Positions 9,231-17,363 of a stretch of 64,000 nt of DNA are shown piece by piece. Below the pieces are notes generated by a model, which was not told where the DNA came from, searched no databases, and worked only from the letters and a program-made list of their open reading frames with translations. The DNA comes from Sphingomonas sp. S2M10 (GTDB lineage Bacteria; Pseudomonadota; Alphaproteobacteria; Sphingomonadales; Sphingomonadaceae). The position numbers were made by a program, and so were the translations under genes. The stretch spans positions 1 to 64,000 of the forward strand of contig NZ_JAAILI010000005.1 of assembly GCF_012650175.1 (NCBI RefSeq), in the 5' to 3' direction. Numbering within the stretch: the stretch's first letter is position 1; each line of letters opens with the position of its first letter.

Positions 9231-9541
9231 GGCTCCCAAACGGCGCGGAGGTGTTCGAGCAGGTGCATCCGCTCGTGGAGGATCGCGACGATCCGAAGCT
9301 GGTCGTCGCTCGTCACTCGCCAGTAGAGGAAATGGTGCTCACAGCGGCAGAGATAGCCGTCCGCACCAAATTCGGCACCGATCCTGCGCCACACGACCCG
9401 CCGAGCGGCGACCGCGTCGAAACAGTCGAAGATTTGGCTATAGTAGCGATCCGCCTGCGCGCGCCCCCATATCGAATGCGTATAAGAGTAGATCTCGGCG
9501 ACCTGCTCCTTGGCCAAGGGCGACAGGTGGTGGCAACTCAT
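9227..9541 (-). CDS. parE: RelE/ParE-family toxin
   Basis: A 104-aa protein with the ParE/RelE fold pattern: N-terminal LSPLAKEQVAEIYSYTHSIWG helix, then YCRCEHHFLYWRV and LRIVAILHERMH strands near the end. Family toxins act on gyrase (ParE) or on mRNA in the ribosome (RelE); this sequence looks closer to ParE. Its start overlaps the antitoxin stop by 4 nt (ATGA), the standard antitoxin-first order. Its 3' end overlaps the oxyR stop by 4 nt on the opposite strand. Confidence 0.88.
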   Translation of the reverse strand: MSCHHLSPLAKEQVAEIYSYTHSIWGRAQADRYYSQIFDCFDAVAARRVVWRRIGAEFGADGYLCRCEHHFLYWRVTSDDQLRIVAILHERMHLLEHLRAVWEP

Positions 9542-9801
9542 TCGTGCCGCTGCCGCAGCTCTTCGAGGAAGGTGTCGCGATCCACTTCGACATAGTCTTC
9601 ATCCGGCGTAGCAAAGGCGCGCTGTAGTTCCGCCTTCAGCGTCTCGAAAACCTCGCGCTCGACGCGTTCCTTGTCACGCCGGATGAGATCCCGGACATAT
9701 TCGCTGACATTCTCGTACAGCCCGTCGTCGCCGACATTGCGCGCGACGAAGTCGCTCAGGGGGCCGGAGACTCGGACGTTGAGGTTCATCGGCTTGGTCA
9801 T
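9538..9801 (-). CDS. parD: ParD-like ribbon-helix-helix antitoxin
   Basis: An 87-aa protein. The N-terminal ribbon-helix-helix DNA-binding part is MNLNVRVSGPLSDFVARNV followed by YENVSEYVRDLIRRD. The acidic C-terminal half (FATPDEDYVEVDRDTFLEEL) would wrap around and neutralise the toxin. It is translationally coupled to the toxin gene. The upstream inverted repeat at 9806-9832 is the probable site of autorepression. Confidence 0.88.
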   Translation of the reverse strand: MTKPMNLNVRVSGPLSDFVARNVGDDGLYENVSEYVRDLIRRDKERVEREVFETLKAELQRAFATPDEDYVEVDRDTFLEELRQRHE

Positions 9802-9805
9802 GCGC

Positions 9806-9832
9806 GTACAGATATCATGGAATATCCTGTAC
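9806..9832 (-). promoter_or_regulatory. Operator-like inverted repeat upstream of the toxin-antitoxin genes
   Basis: GTACAGATATC and its imperfect mirror GATATTCCTGTAC-type arm (GTACAG...CTGTAC, 27 bp in all) lie 5 nt upstream of the antitoxin start. Ribbon-helix-helix antitoxins bind such palindromes over their own promoter. Confidence 0.65.
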
Positions 9833-9834
9833 AG

Positions 9835-10272
9835 CTACGCCCAGCCAGCGGCCGCCTCCGCATCGGTGGCGCGCGGTTCCACCCACCGCGTGCCGCCCGC
9901 CAGCCATTCGCGCTTCCAGAAGGGCGCGTCGGTCTTCAGCCGGTCGATCAGATAGGCGCAGGCCTCCAGCGCCTCGCGCCGGTGCGCCGCCGCGGTGCCG
10001 ACGAAGACGATGCGCTCGCCCGCGGTCATCCGCCCGACGCGGTGGACGATGGTGACGCCGAGCAGGTTCCAGCGGTCGATCGCGCTTTCCGCCAGCGCGC
10101 AGAGCGCCGCCTCGGTCATGCCGGGATAATGTTCGAGCTCCAGCGCCTCCACACCGTCATCGGTCCGCACCACGCCGGTGAAGGTGGCCACACCGCCGGC
10201 GCCGCGCTCCTCCAGCGCCGCGACTTCGATGCCCAACTCGATCGGTGCGGGATCGACCGAGACGCGGATCAT
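9835..10272 (-). CDS. moaE: Molybdopterin synthase catalytic subunit
   Basis: A 145-aa MoaE that inserts two sulfurs into precursor Z (cPMP) using the thiocarboxylate of MoaD. Conserved segments are GGVATFTGVVR, LELEHYPGM, the HRVGRMTAGE loop and the catalytic region KTDAPFWKREW. Its start overlaps the moaD stop by 4 nt. Co-location with moaD in reading order D-E is classical. Molybdenum-cofactor users are not in the window. Confidence 0.95.
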   Translation of the reverse strand: MIRVSVDPAPIELGIEVAALEERGAGGVATFTGVVRTDDGVEALELEHYPGMTEAALCALAESAIDRWNLLGVTIVHRVGRMTAGERIVFVGTAAAHRREALEACAYLIDRLKTDAPFWKREWLAGGTRWVEPRATDAEAAAGWA

Positions 10273-10526
10273 CCGCCCGTCACCGGCGGGAAGATCGCGA
10301 CCTCGCGCGCATTGCCGAGCAGCGCGTCGAGCGGCACGAAGGTCTGGTCGATCGCCGCGCGCAGTCTGGACGGCTCGGAAAAGGCGGCGGCATGACCGTC
10401 GCTGCGCTGCGACAGCCAGTCGATCAGGTCGGCAACGTTGCGTACCGCCTCCGGCGGCTCGACCTGTTCCTCGCCGGCCCCCACCGCCTCGCGCACCCAG
10501 GCGAAATAGAGCATCGAAATGGCCAT
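10269..10526 (-). CDS. moaD: Molybdopterin synthase sulfur-carrier subunit
   Basis: An 85-aa ubiquitin-like protein ending in the essential Gly-Gly (FPPVTGG) that is adenylated and thiocarboxylated by MoeB-type enzymes. LLGNAREVAIFPPV is the usual C-terminal beta-grasp signature. ATG 10526 overlaps the pgsA stop by one base (TGATG); an internal ATG at 10514 is an alternative. Coupled on the other side to moaE. Confidence 0.92.
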   Translation of the reverse strand: MAISMLYFAWVREAVGAGEEQVEPPEAVRNVADLIDWLSQRSDGHAAAFSEPSRLRAAIDQTFVPLDALLGNAREVAIFPPVTGG

Positions 10527-11080
10527 CAGCTGTCCATGTGGCTCAGGCCGACGCGGAGATAGTCCCAGCCGGTGATCGCGGTCAGTAGCGCGGCGCCCCA
10601 CAGCGTCGTCAGCCCGACCAGCAGCACCCAGCCCCATTCGGGCACCGCGCCGGAGAGGATCAGCGCGCCCAGCGACACCAGTTGCAGCGTCGTCTTCCAC
10701 TTGGCCAGGCGAGAAACCGGCACCGAGACCTGGATGCCGCCGAGAAACTCGCGCAGGCCGGACACGGCGATCTCGCGCAGCAGGATCACCAGCGCGGCGA
10801 TGATGTGCCAATCGGCGATCACGCCCTTGCCGACCAGGATCAGGATCACGGCTGCCACCATGATCTTGTCGGCGATCGGATCGAGGAACACGCCGAGCTT
10901 CGACACCGTGCCCTGCGCGCGCGCCAGATAGCCGTCGAAATAATCGGTGATGCCCATCAGGCAGTAGAGCGCGAAGGCGACCGCATATCCGACCGCCCAG
11001 GCCGGCCACCACAGAAACCCCACCAGCAGCGGCACCGCAAAGATGCGCGACAAGGTTAGAATGTTCGGCAACGTCAACAT
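10526..11080 (-). CDS. pgsA: CDP-diacylglycerol--glycerol-3-phosphate 3-phosphatidyltransferase
   Basis: A 184-aa membrane enzyme making phosphatidylglycerol phosphate. The CDP-alcohol phosphotransferase signature DG(x2)AR(x8)G(x3)D(x3)D is intact as DGYLAR...GVFLDPIAD at about residues 45-67. Four to five hydrophobic helices. It begins MLTLPNILTLSR, as PgsA usually does. It heads the pgsA-moaD-moaE unit with one-base coupling to moaD; this pairing is common in alphaproteobacteria. Confidence 0.93.
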   Translation of the reverse strand: MLTLPNILTLSRIFAVPLLVGFLWWPAWAVGYAVAFALYCLMGITDYFDGYLARAQGTVSKLGVFLDPIADKIMVAAVILILVGKGVIADWHIIAALVILLREIAVSGLREFLGGIQVSVPVSRLAKWKTTLQLVSLGALILSGAVPEWGWVLLVGLTTLWGAALLTAITGWDYLRVGLSHMDS

Positions 11081-11135
11081 CGGCACAGCCCTAGCACCGC
11101 CGCCCGCGAAGCGGGAGGGCCAAAGCCCCGCGGCA

Positions 11136-11936
11136 TCAGAAGAATTCGTCGAGCCGCAGGTGAAAGTCCAACCGCGCGGGATCGGGCATGACACCATAGG
11201 CCGCCAGCATCGCCGCTGCGGCATCCTCTCCGAATTCCGAGAGGCTGTGCCAGAGGATGGCGAGATCCTGCCACGGATCGGCGATGCCCACGCGCCCCAG
11301 ATCGATGCAGCCGGTCACCTCGCCGTCGACGACGAACAGATTGTCGAGCGAGAAATCGCCATGCGTCACCACGCGCTCGAACCGGTCAGGGAGCGCGCCC
11401 AGCATTTCGTCCCACAGCGCGCGGGCCGACATGCCCTGACGGGACTCGTCGAAATCGTCCTCGTCGACGAGCCCCGCCGCCATCCGCGCCTCCGCCGATG
11501 CGAGCCGCAGCGCATGATCGGCGTTGAACGGGCAGCGCTCGACCGGCACGGCGTGCAACCGGCGCAGGAAACGCGCCAGCGACACCGCCAGCGCCGGCGC
11601 GGCGGCGGGGTTCGCTTGCAGCGCCTGATAGGCGGTCTGCCCCGCCAGGCGCCCGGTGAGCATCCAGCCGCCCCCGCTCTCCAGCCCGAAGCCGTGCAGC
11701 GGCGGCACCGGCAGATAGGACGACAACCAGCGCAGCCGCACCATCTCGTCGACCAGATCCCCCAGCGTGTCGGCATCCGCCATCTTCAGGTAGAGGTCGT
11801 TCTTGCCGTGCTCCGCCAGCCGATAGACCGCGCAGCCGGATTCCCCGACCTGGTCGCGGAACCACGACCTTCCGGTGACCGCCCCCGCCAGCCCTGCCGG
11901 CACCGCAACCGCCGCTGCCGCCACTTCCCGTTCCAT
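11136..11936 (-). CDS. Aminoglycoside 3'-phosphotransferase-like kinase
   Basis: A 266-aa APH-family kinase. The Brenner catalytic motif is HGDFSLDNLF, and the metal-binding motif follows as CIDLGRVGIADPWQDLA, as in APH(3') enzymes. ATP-side lysine is in LYLKMADA. The best family match is APH(3'), which phosphorylates kanamycin-type aminoglycosides, but many chromosomal homologues act on other small molecules, so resistance is not proven. No mobile element flanks it. An in-frame start at 12023 would add 29 residues. Confidence 0.82.
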   Translation of the reverse strand: MEREVAAAAVAVPAGLAGAVTGRSWFRDQVGESGCAVYRLAEHGKNDLYLKMADADTLGDLVDEMVRLRWLSSYLPVPPLHGFGLESGGGWMLTGRLAGQTAYQALQANPAAAPALAVSLARFLRRLHAVPVERCPFNADHALRLASAEARMAAGLVDEDDFDESRQGMSARALWDEMLGALPDRFERVVTHGDFSLDNLFVVDGEVTGCIDLGRVGIADPWQDLAILWHSLSEFGEDAAAAMLAAYGVMPDPARLDFHLRLDEFF

Positions 11937-12045
11937 GTTCCCCACCCGTTCCCGTCCTTCCCGATTAATCGATTGAAGCCGCGCGCGCCCCCCGGTATGC
12001 CGCCCCTTCACGATGCGGAACACCGCGGCAGGGAGCTTTTATCGA

Positions 12046-13341
12046 ATGATCGGTGCGCTCGGGCTCATGAAGGAGCGCCGGTTCCTGCCCCTTTTCATCA
12101 CGCAGTTCCTGGGAGCGTTCAACGACAACCTCTTCAAGAACGCGATGATCTTTTTCGCGACCTACCAGATCTTCAACTCGGTGGAGCAGGAGACGCAGTT
12201 CAGCGCGATCGCCACGGGTATCTTCATCCTGCCCTTCTTCCTCTTCTCCGCGCTGGCCGGGCAGCTCGCCGATACGCATGACAAGGCGAAGATCATGCGG
12301 ATCATCAAGGCCGCCGAAGTCGTCATCATGCTGGTCGGCGCCGCGGGCATCTTCGTCAAGAGCCTGCCGCTGATGCTGGTCGCGCTGGTCGGCATGGGCA
12401 TCCACTCGACCTTTTTCGGCCCGATCAAATATGCGGTGCTGCCGCAGCATCTGGCGGACGACGATGTGCTGGGCGGCACCGGCATGATCGAGGCGGGCAC
12501 CTATGTGGCGATCCTCTGCGGCACGATCGCCGGCGGGCTGATCAGCGCCCATGCCGCCGCCTTCGCGGTGATCGGCGTGGCGCTGGCCGGCTGGCTGGCG
12601 TCGCTGAAGATTCCGCCCGCGCCGCCGCTGACCCATCTCGAGATCGACCTCAACATCTTCCGCGCCTCGGCACGGCTGATCTCCGCCACCATGCACATCC
12701 GCCGGCTGTTCCTGGCGATCGTCTCGATCAGCGTGTTCTGGTCGATCGCGGCGGTGCTGGGCGTGCTGTTCCCGCCGCTCGTCAAGAACGTCTTCCATGC
12801 CCAGAAGGACGTGGCGAGCGTGTTCCTCGGCATCTTCTCGATCGGCATCGCAATCGGATCGGTGATCATCAACAAGCTGCTGAAGGGCAATGTCTCGGCG
12901 CGCTACTGCGTGCCCTCGGTGCTGGCGATGACCGTGTTCGTGATCGATTTCCACTTCACCGCGCGCTACTGGCCGGTGCACGAAGGGCCGCTGCTCAAGA
13001 CGATGGACTTCGTCCGGATGCCCGCCGCCTGGCATGCGCTGGGCGACCTGATCATGATCGCCACCACCGGCGGCATGTTCGTGGTGCCGCTCTACGCCTT
13101 CCTGACGACCACCGTCGAAAAGTCGCAGACCGCGCGGACCGTGGCGGCGAACAACGTCGTCAATTCGGGCGCGATGGTGCTGGGGTCGGTGGGCATTTTC
13201 GGTTTCACCCGCATCCCGGGCGTCAATGTCGAGGATGCTCTGTGGGTGGTGGCGGTGCTGGCGCTCGCCTCGGCCTGGTGCGCGCGCAAGCTGCACAAGG
13301 AAGGCGACGTGCCCCGCCGTGGGGAAGCGCCCGAGGCCTGA
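12046..13341 (+). CDS. MFS transporter of the lysophospholipid-transporter (LplT/Aas) type
   Basis: A 431-aa protein from ATG 12046 (GGAG 10 nt upstream); ATG 12013 would add 11 residues. Twelve membrane helices with the LplT-like opening FLPLFITQFLGAFNDNLFKNA, LAGQLADTHDKAKIMR (the MFS loop 2-3 motif) and HSTFFGPIKYAVLPQHL. LplT moves lysophospholipids inward for re-acylation; in many bacteria this domain is fused to acyltransferase/acyl-ACP synthetase domains, which are absent here. The product ends in a basic tail. Confidence 0.85.
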   Translation: MIGALGLMKERRFLPLFITQFLGAFNDNLFKNAMIFFATYQIFNSVEQETQFSAIATGIFILPFFLFSALAGQLADTHDKAKIMRIIKAAEVVIMLVGAAGIFVKSLPLMLVALVGMGIHSTFFGPIKYAVLPQHLADDDVLGGTGMIEAGTYVAILCGTIAGGLISAHAAAFAVIGVALAGWLASLKIPPAPPLTHLEIDLNIFRASARLISATMHIRRLFLAIVSISVFWSIAAVLGVLFPPLVKNVFHAQKDVASVFLGIFSIGIAIGSVIINKLLKGNVSARYCVPSVLAMTVFVIDFHFTARYWPVHEGPLLKTMDFVRMPAAWHALGDLIMIATTGGMFVVPLYAFLTTTVEKSQTARTVAANNVVNSGAMVLGSVGIFGFTRIPGVNVEDALWVVAVLALASAWCARKLHKEGDVPRRGEAPEA

Positions 13342-13348
13342 GCCCGGA

Positions 13349-13513
13349 TTAGAGCAGGAACGTGTAGAAGCAGACGAAAAAGGCAGTGAAGCTCAGCGCG
13401 AAGAGCTTCACATCGCCATCCTCGCTCGCCTTGCGCTGGGTAGCGATCACCCGCCGCACATGGCGGCGAAACGGATGGCGGCGGGTGCCGCGAAGGGCGA
13501 ACGGCTGCTGCAT
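13349..13513 (-). CDS. Small conserved membrane protein (54 aa)
   Basis: A short gene encoding MQQPFALRGTRRHPFRRHVR followed by a charged linker and one membrane helix (LFALSFTAFFVCFYTFLL) running to the stop codon. The layout (about 30 basic cytoplasmic residues, then a single C-terminal anchor) looks like a genuine protein, and I recall similar short proteins in other sphingomonads. Two GGTTAAC boxes 8 and 48 nt upstream suggest CtrA-type control. Function unknown. Its stop lies 7 nt from the transporter stop on the other strand. Confidence 0.75.
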   Translation of the reverse strand: MQQPFALRGTRRHPFRRHVRRVIATQRKASEDGDVKLFALSFTAFFVCFYTFLL

Positions 13514-13520
13514 GACGGCA

Positions 13521-13567
13521 GGTTAACGCGCCGTTTACGATCTCGGCCAGCGCCAAGCATGGTTAAC
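13521..13567 (-). promoter_or_regulatory. Pair of GGTTAAC boxes (candidate CtrA sites)
   Basis: GGTTAACG occurs at 13521 and again at 13561 (40 bp, nearly four helix turns, apart), directly upstream of the 54-aa membrane protein gene. TTAACC is the CtrA half-site in alphaproteobacteria, and ctrA is in this window. Confidence 0.45.
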
Positions 13568-13599
13568 GCCGTCCCGGCGCGGGATAGCGGCGTGGCCGA

Positions 13600-14610
13600 T
13601 CAGGCTTTCGGCGCCGATCCCGTGGTGGCGCGGACTTTCAGTTCGTGCTCCAGCATCACCTGCGGCGTGACGGCGTTGCCCGCCAGCATCAGGTCCGCCG
13701 CGGCATAGGCAAGCTCGCGCACCGGCTGGCGGATCGTGGTGAGCGGCGGCCACACCGCGCGGGCGAGATCGGAATCGTCGAAGCCCGCGATCGACAGCGC
13801 ATCCGGCACGGCGATGTCCGCCTCATGCGCCGCCGCCAGCGCGCCTGCCGCCATGTCGTCATTGCCGGCGAAGATCGCGGTCGGCCGCGGTTCGCGCGCG
13901 AACAGCACCCGCGCCGCTGCGCCGCCCGACTGGAAGCTGTAGTCGCCCGCGATGACGAGCGCCGGATCGAAGGGGATGCCGTGCGCTTCCAGCTCCTGCC
14001 GATAACCGGCGAGACGATCGGCGGACGAGACGTGGCTTTCGGGTCCGCGCAGGAAGGCGATGGCACGATGACCCAGATCGATGAGGTGCCGGGTAATCTC
14101 CCGCGCCGCCGCCACGTCGTTCATCGTCGTGGCGAGGCCATGGTCCTTACGAAGACCCGGCGCGATGCGGACATAGGGCAGCTTGCGCTTGTCGAGCGCC
14201 TCGAGCAGCTCGGGCATCTCGGTGAGCGGGGGCGAGAGGATCAGGCCGTCCAGATGCGCCTCGTCGACCAGCGCCAGCACGTCCGGCACCAGATCGCGCG
14301 ATGCGCTTTCCAGCGGCTGCATCAGCAGGCGGTAGCCCAGTTCGTGGCAGCGCTCCAGCGCGCCCGCCTGGATGTGGAAAACATAATAGGGGCTGGGATT
14401 GTCGTAGAGCAGTGCCACCTGGAACGATCGCCGCCCCGCCAGCGTCCGCGCGGCATGGCTCGGACGGAAGTTGAGCTGCGCCACCACCTCCTCGACCCGC
14501 CGCCGCGTCTCCTCGCTGACATGCTTTTCGTTGTTGAGCACGCGAGACACGGTCTTGAACGACACGCCGGCGATCTTCGAAACTTCCTTGATCGTCGGGC
14601 GGCTGGACAT
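13600..14610 (-). CDS. LacI-family transcriptional regulator
   Basis: A 336-aa regulator. The N-terminal LacI helix-turn-helix and hinge occupy residues 1-60 (PTIKEVSKIAGVSFKTVSRVLN, hinge RPSHAARTLAG), followed by a periplasmic-binding-protein-like sensor with GRRSFQVALLYDNPSPYY, FAGNDDMAAGAL and SIAGFDDSDLA. GGAGTGAG precedes ATG 14610. The effector is probably a sugar or sugar derivative as in the family, but no catabolic genes adjoin it, so its targets are elsewhere. Confidence 0.9.
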   Translation of the reverse strand: MSSRPTIKEVSKIAGVSFKTVSRVLNNEKHVSEETRRRVEEVVAQLNFRPSHAARTLAGRRSFQVALLYDNPSPYYVFHIQAGALERCHELGYRLLMQPLESASRDLVPDVLALVDEAHLDGLILSPPLTEMPELLEALDKRKLPYVRIAPGLRKDHGLATTMNDVAAAREITRHLIDLGHRAIAFLRGPESHVSSADRLAGYRQELEAHGIPFDPALVIAGDYSFQSGGAAARVLFAREPRPTAIFAGNDDMAAGALAAAHEADIAVPDALSIAGFDDSDLARAVWPPLTTIRQPVRELAYAAADLMLAGNAVTPQVMLEHELKVRATTGSAPKA

Positions 14611-14743
14611 TCTCACTCCTTCGCGAACGCGCTTCATCACGGCATTGCAACATGCTCTCTGTGCCAGCTTGTAGCGCGCCCGTTCCGGCTTTGCACTGAT
14701 TTTGGACAGCGCTGCCAGGCGGCCGGCCCGGCAGCGCCCCGCC

Positions 14744-17086
14744 TCAGCGCTTGCGACCCTGGTGGCGGATGTTGCCGGGGCGGCCGCGCCGGTGGATCAC
14801 CCGCTTGGGCGCGCCCTTGCCCGGCCGGCCGGTGCGCTGCGGTCCGCCCGCCGACCCCTTGCCGTCGGGCAGCTCGAAGCGCAGCGCGCCGGAGACCGGA
14901 TTGGCCTCGACCAGCCGCAACTCGATCCGCTGGCCGAGGGTGAATTCCTCGCCGCTATGCTCGCCGACCAGGCGCTTGCCGGCTTCGTCGAAGTGGAAAT
15001 ATTCGGCGCCCAGGTCACGGGCCGCGACCAGGCCGTCACCACCCACGCCCTCGACCGTCGCGAAGAAGCCGAAATTCTGCACGCCGGTGATCCGCGCCTC
15101 CATCACCTCGCCGACATGCGCGGCGAGATAGGCGGCGACATAACGGTCGATCGTCTCGCGCTCGGCCTCCATCGCGCGGCGTTCGAGCTGGCTGATCGAC
15201 TGGCCGATCCGGTCCATGCTGCCGGCTTCCTCGGCGGTCAGCCCGCCCGGCCCCAGCCGATAGGCATCGACCAGCGCGCGGTGGACGAGCAGATCGGCAT
15301 AGCGGCGGATCGGCGACGTGAAGTGGGCATAGGAGCCGAGCGCCAGGCCGAAATGGCCGACATTCTCCGGCCCGTAATAGGCCTGGGTCTGGGTGCGCAG
15401 CACCTGCTCCATCACCTGGGGGCGGAATTCCTCCTCACCGACGCGATCAAGGATGCGGTTGAAGGTGGCCGGGCGGATCACCTGGCCTAGCGCGAACTCC
15501 ACGTCGAAGGTCTTGAGATATTCCTTGAGCGCGGTCAGCTTCTCGCGCGCCGGCGGCTCATGGATACGGTACATCACCGGCGTCTTCTTCGCCTCCAGCG
15601 CCTTGGCGGCGGCGACGTTGGCGGCGATCATGTAATCCTCGATCAGCTTGTGCGCATCGAGCCGCTCGCGCGGCGCGACCGAGAGGATGCGGCCCTTCTC
15701 GTCGAGCACGATGCGGCGCTCGGGCAGATCGAGGTCGAGCGGCTCGCGCTTCTCGCGCGCGGCGTTGAGCGCGTGCCAGCAGTCCCACAGGGGGCGGAGG
15801 GCATCCAATAGCCCCTCCCCTTCAGGGGAGGGGTTGGGGGTGGGGCCTGAACTGGGAGCGAGTCCTTCGCTGGAAGTGGAGTCCCCCACCCCAACCCCTC
15901 CCCTGAAGGGGAGGGGCTTATCGAGAGTGCCATCAATAATCGCCTGCGCATCTTCATAGGCGATGTTGGCCGCCAGCCGCACGACCGCCCGCGTGAAGCG
16001 CCAGCTCTTGAGCGCTCCGCTCTTGGTCACCTGCAGATGGCAGGCAAGCGCAGCGCGATCGACGTCTTCCTTGAGCGAGCAGACGTCCGCCGACAGTATC
16101 TCGGGCAGCATCGGCACGACGCGATCGGGGAAATAGACCGAATTGCCCCGCTTGCGCGCCTCGCGGTCCAGCTCCGAACCGGGGCGGACGTAGAAGGACA
16201 CGTCGGCGATCGCGACGATCGCCTTCCAGCCGCCCTCGTTGGCGGGGTCGTCGTCGGGGGTCGCCCAGACGGCATCGTCATGGTCGCGCGCGTCTGCGGG
16301 ATCGATCGCGACGATCGGCAGGTGGCGCAGATCCTCGCGCCCCTCCCCCAGCGGCTGCTTCGCGACGCGCTCGGCTTCCTCCAGCAACTCCTCGGAGAAG
16401 ACGTTGGGGATGCCGTGGCGGTGGATCGCGATCAGCGAAAAGCTGCGCGGCGCGAACGGATCGCCGAGCCGCTCGACCACCCGCGCAGTGATCCGCGGCG
16501 GGCGCCCGGCCTTCTCGGCGAGCACCAGGTCGCCCACTTCGGCACCGCCGGCGTCGGAGACGGGCCAGCTGCGCCGTTCCTTCTTCTCGACACCCTGCAG
16601 CCAGAGCTTGCCGCCCTCCTCGTGGAGCACGCCCAGCATCAGTTCCTCGCCGCGAGCGAGAGTCTTCATCGGATGCGCGATCCAGCCGTTGCCGGCCTCT
16701 TCGGTGCGCGCGAGGATGCGGTCGCCTACCCCCAGCGCCGAGCGCTTGCCGCGCATCTCGCGGACCCGCAGCCGCGGCGCGGGGACATGCTCGGCCTCCC
16801 AGCGCTCGGGCACCGCCCAGGTGGTGTCGCCGTCGGCGTCGGTGATCCGCAGCACGGTCACCTTGGGCAGCCCGCCCATCTTGTGAAAGGCGCGGCCGGG
16901 GGCGACGTCGATCAGCCCCTCGTCGCTCATGTCCTTCAACAGCGCCTTGAGCAGGATCTTGTCCTGCGCGCTCAGCCCGAACGCCTTGGCGATCTCGCGC
17001 TTGCCGGCGGGCGTGTCCGAGGAGGCGATGAAATCGAGAATCTGCTGCCGCGTCGGCAACCCTGCGCTTGTTCTGTTCTTAGCCAT
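14744..17086 (-). CDS. rnr: Ribonuclease R (3'-5' exoribonuclease) with an in-frame repeat insertion
   Basis: A 780-aa RNase R/VacB. Order: N-terminal winged-helix-like region (RQQILDFIASSD), cold-shock domains, RNB catalytic domain with the acidic cluster PIVAIDPADARDHDDAVW, SYAHFTSPIRRYADLLVHR near the end of RNB, a C-terminal S1 domain (EVMEARITGVQNFGFFATV) and a basic tail. It degrades structured RNA. Within the RNB domain, after AIIDGTL, about 37 residues (starting DKPLPFRGGVGVGD and ending TPNPSPEGEGLL) are encoded by the palindromic repeat at 15809-15920 and have no counterpart in the family; the frame is kept. Start ATG 17086. Confidence 0.93.
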   Translation of the reverse strand: MAKNRTSAGLPTRQQILDFIASSDTPAGKREIAKAFGLSAQDKILLKALLKDMSDEGLIDVAPGRAFHKMGGLPKVTVLRITDADGDTTWAVPERWEAEHVPAPRLRVREMRGKRSALGVGDRILARTEEAGNGWIAHPMKTLARGEELMLGVLHEEGGKLWLQGVEKKERRSWPVSDAGGAEVGDLVLAEKAGRPPRITARVVERLGDPFAPRSFSLIAIHRHGIPNVFSEELLEEAERVAKQPLGEGREDLRHLPIVAIDPADARDHDDAVWATPDDDPANEGGWKAIVAIADVSFYVRPGSELDREARKRGNSVYFPDRVVPMLPEILSADVCSLKEDVDRAALACHLQVTKSGALKSWRFTRAVVRLAANIAYEDAQAIIDGTLDKPLPFRGGVGVGDSTSSEGLAPSSGPTPNPSPEGEGLLDALRPLWDCWHALNAAREKREPLDLDLPERRIVLDEKGRILSVAPRERLDAHKLIEDYMIAANVAAAKALEAKKTPVMYRIHEPPAREKLTALKEYLKTFDVEFALGQVIRPATFNRILDRVGEEEFRPQVMEQVLRTQTQAYYGPENVGHFGLALGSYAHFTSPIRRYADLLVHRALVDAYRLGPGGLTAEEAGSMDRIGQSISQLERRAMEAERETIDRYVAAYLAAHVGEVMEARITGVQNFGFFATVEGVGGDGLVAARDLGAEYFHFDEAGKRLVGEHSGEEFTLGQRIELRLVEANPVSGALRFELPDGKGSAGGPQRTGRPGKGAPKRVIHRRGRPGNIRHQGRKR
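15809..15920. repeat. Palindromic repeat inserted in frame within rnr
   Basis: Two arms of about 35 bp (15810-15845 and 15886-15919, nearly perfect inverted copies, each itself containing CCCCTCCCC-TT-CAGGGGAGGGG) enclose a loop of about 40 bp. The arms share the CCCCTCCC/GGGAGGGG core with the intergenic palindromes at 247, 22547, 26929, 38417 and 42963. Length is compatible with the reading frame, so the element is translated as a Pro/Gly-rich loop. This resembles in principle the palindromic elements found inside Rickettsia genes. Confidence 0.85.
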
Positions 17087-17216
17087 TGGCCCGCAACATA
17101 GGCGCGATCCGGGCAAACGTCACCTGCGGGCTCCGTAAAAGCGCGGGGCATGCCGGAGTAACCGCCGCGTTGACTATAATGGACTGTGGATCCTGTGTTG
17201 TTTGAGGAGTCCGTCC

Positions 17217-17363
17217 ATGGCCATTTCGCGTTGTCTGTTGATCGGTGCCGCGCTCGGCACCTGCGCGGCGTTCGTTGCGCACGCCACTGCCCCGCATTCC
17301 GCCAAGCCCGTGCGAGCCGTCATGCAGGTCGCGTCGCTCGAAAGCGTTACCAGCGATAGTTGA
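17217..17363 (+). CDS. Possible short exported peptide (48 aa)
   Basis: ATG 17217 has a strong TGAGGAG 8 nt upstream. The product starts MAISRCLLIGAALGTCAAF, a plausible signal peptide ending near AHATA, leaving about 23 mature residues. Its 3' end overlaps the convergent oxygenase gene by 17 nt. It lies in the 130-bp-plus region upstream of divergent rnr. Without homologues this rests on start-site quality and the signal peptide alone. Confidence 0.45.
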   Translation: MAISRCLLIGAALGTCAAFVAHATAPHSAKPVRAVMQVASLESVTSDS

